In this document: one piece after another, positions 63,510-64,000 of the stretch
Numbering within the stretch: position 1 is the first letter of the stretch
Layout of the letters: every line of letters begins with the position of its first letter
Assembly (NCBI RefSeq): GCF_949987535.1
Contig: NC_080080.1
Location: 58,626,668-58,690,667, forward strand
From: Balaenoptera acutorostrata
Lineage: Eukaryota > Chordata > Mammalia > Artiodactyla > Balaenopteridae
DNA length: 64,000 nt
Direction: 5' to 3'
Notes under the pieces: generated by a model
The model's database searches: none
What the model saw: only the letters and a program-made list of their open reading frames with translations
What the model was told of the DNA's origin: nothing
Translations under genes and position numbers: made by a program

Positions 63510-63788
63510 CTAATTGAAGGGGGGAAAAAATCCAATGTAAGGATAGTACAGACAATACAATACATTTGAACCATTCAAATTAAACATCCCATTTAACAAT
63601 GAGTAAATACATCATTATCTTTCTGTATCAAGTTCAGTACTGGTTCATAAATCACATTCATTATTTAAAGCAATTTATTTAATAATCTACCTTCCTTAAA
63701 TTTGCAGGTAATAGTGTTAAAATATCTTAAGCTTCACTGACACAAATATAGTTTATCTCAAAGATAAGTTACATTTAAAGTTACTTAC
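63510..63788 (-). other. ZBTB10: ZBTB10 intron between the two zinc-finger exons
   Basis: A 279-bp GT-AG intron. The minus strand starts GTAAGTAA and ends CTTCAATTAG. It interrupts codon-perfect between Leu and Val of finger 2 (phase 0). No repeat is visible in it. Confidence 0.8.
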
Positions 63789-63961
63789 CAGGGAATGTCT
63801 TTTTACATGTTCTCTGCGAGTAAACAGTTTCCCACAAATATCACAGCTAAATGATCTGACTCCCGTATGAATGAGCAAATGCCTTTTTAGTGTTCGTCTG
63901 TATTTGGCTACATAGCTACAATGAGGGCATTTTAACTTGTTCATGATTAGAGATGATTCAC
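63789..63961 (-). CDS. ZBTB10: ZBTB10, penultimate coding exon (C2H2 zinc fingers 1-2)
   Basis: A 173-nt internal exon bounded by a pyrimidine-rich AG acceptor (63962-63963) and a strong GTAAGT donor (63788 downward). It enters with two bases of a split codon and ends in phase 0. Finger 1 reads CPHC...H-x3-H ([18 protein letters not shown], then LLIH). A TGV-type linker follows, then finger 2 begins [19 protein letters not shown]. The last His of finger 2 lies across the intron in the next exon, so both exons are needed for a complete DNA-binding domain. Residues RRTLKRH and RREHVKRH occupy the helix positions that contact DNA. The BTB domain and remaining N-terminus must lie in exons beyond the right edge, so the gene is partial here. 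Confidence 0.8.
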
Positions 63962-64000
63962 CTTTGAGAATTAAAAAAACAAACAAAAAAAAGCACTTAT

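Noticed and set aside
1..64000. CRISPR arrays, operons, prokaryotic signals
   Set aside because: Clear mammalian nuclear DNA with introns and mammalian retroelements; no spaced direct-repeat array found.

Overview
This is AT-rich nuclear DNA from a mammal, almost certainly a cetacean (whale or dolphin). The main clue is fifteen copies of CHR-type tRNA-derived SINEs, recognised by the 'gggcttccctggtggcgcagtggtta' type head, a B-box 'ggttcgagccc' and an (AAAT)n tail. They fall into two subfamilies: a longer one, and a shorter one with an internal deletion of about 60 nt, of the CD/CDO kind known from whales. Artiodactyl-type L1 3' ends, MIR/L2 relics, an internally deleted Tigger1 and hAT-type MER elements complete a typical laurasiatherian repeat landscape.

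Only one protein-coding gene is clearly present. The last two coding exons of a BTB/zinc-finger gene lie on the minus strand at the right edge (63204-63509 and 63789-63961). I call it ZBTB10 from its two C2H2 fingers, the atypical Cys-rich segment after them, the acidic tail and the split of the fingers over exons. Its 3' UTR runs leftward from 63203, with several possible poly(A) signals. The rest of the gene lies beyond the right edge.

Layout, left to right. 0-3.7 kb: SINEs and old repeats. 3.76-4.96 kb: a CpG island with a 450-bp purine-rich strand and Sp1 and RFX-like sites, a likely promoter with no recognisable gene. 6.58-7.92 kb: the 3' end of an endogenous retrovirus transcript (env plus U3-R), ending in poly(A) and flanked by a perfect 18-bp target duplication, so it was mobilised by L1 rather than integrated as a provirus. 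8-19 kb: mostly unique sequence with SINEs, MIRs, one L1 3' end and a small GC-rich regulatory-looking block near 17.1 kb. 19-20.4 kb: an old L1 3' end with a short SINE nested in it. 20.4-45.7 kb: unique sequence, more SINEs (including a head-to-tail dimer under one target duplication), L1 and L2 pieces and a Tigger1 deletion derivative. 45.78-49.6 kb: a 5'-truncated but otherwise uninterrupted L1 ORF2. 49.64-49.87 kb: an 82-bp tandem repeat, then a possible retrocopy tail to about 50.55 kb. 50.6-63.2 kb: AT-rich unique DNA without CHR SINEs, including the presumed ZBTB10 3' UTR.

The strongest finding is the processed ERV transcript. Next are the SINE dimer, the young truncated L1 and the orphan CpG island. 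No novel operon-like or defence system is present; the window is dominated by L1-driven retrotransposition into a gene-poor interval downstream of ZBTB10.
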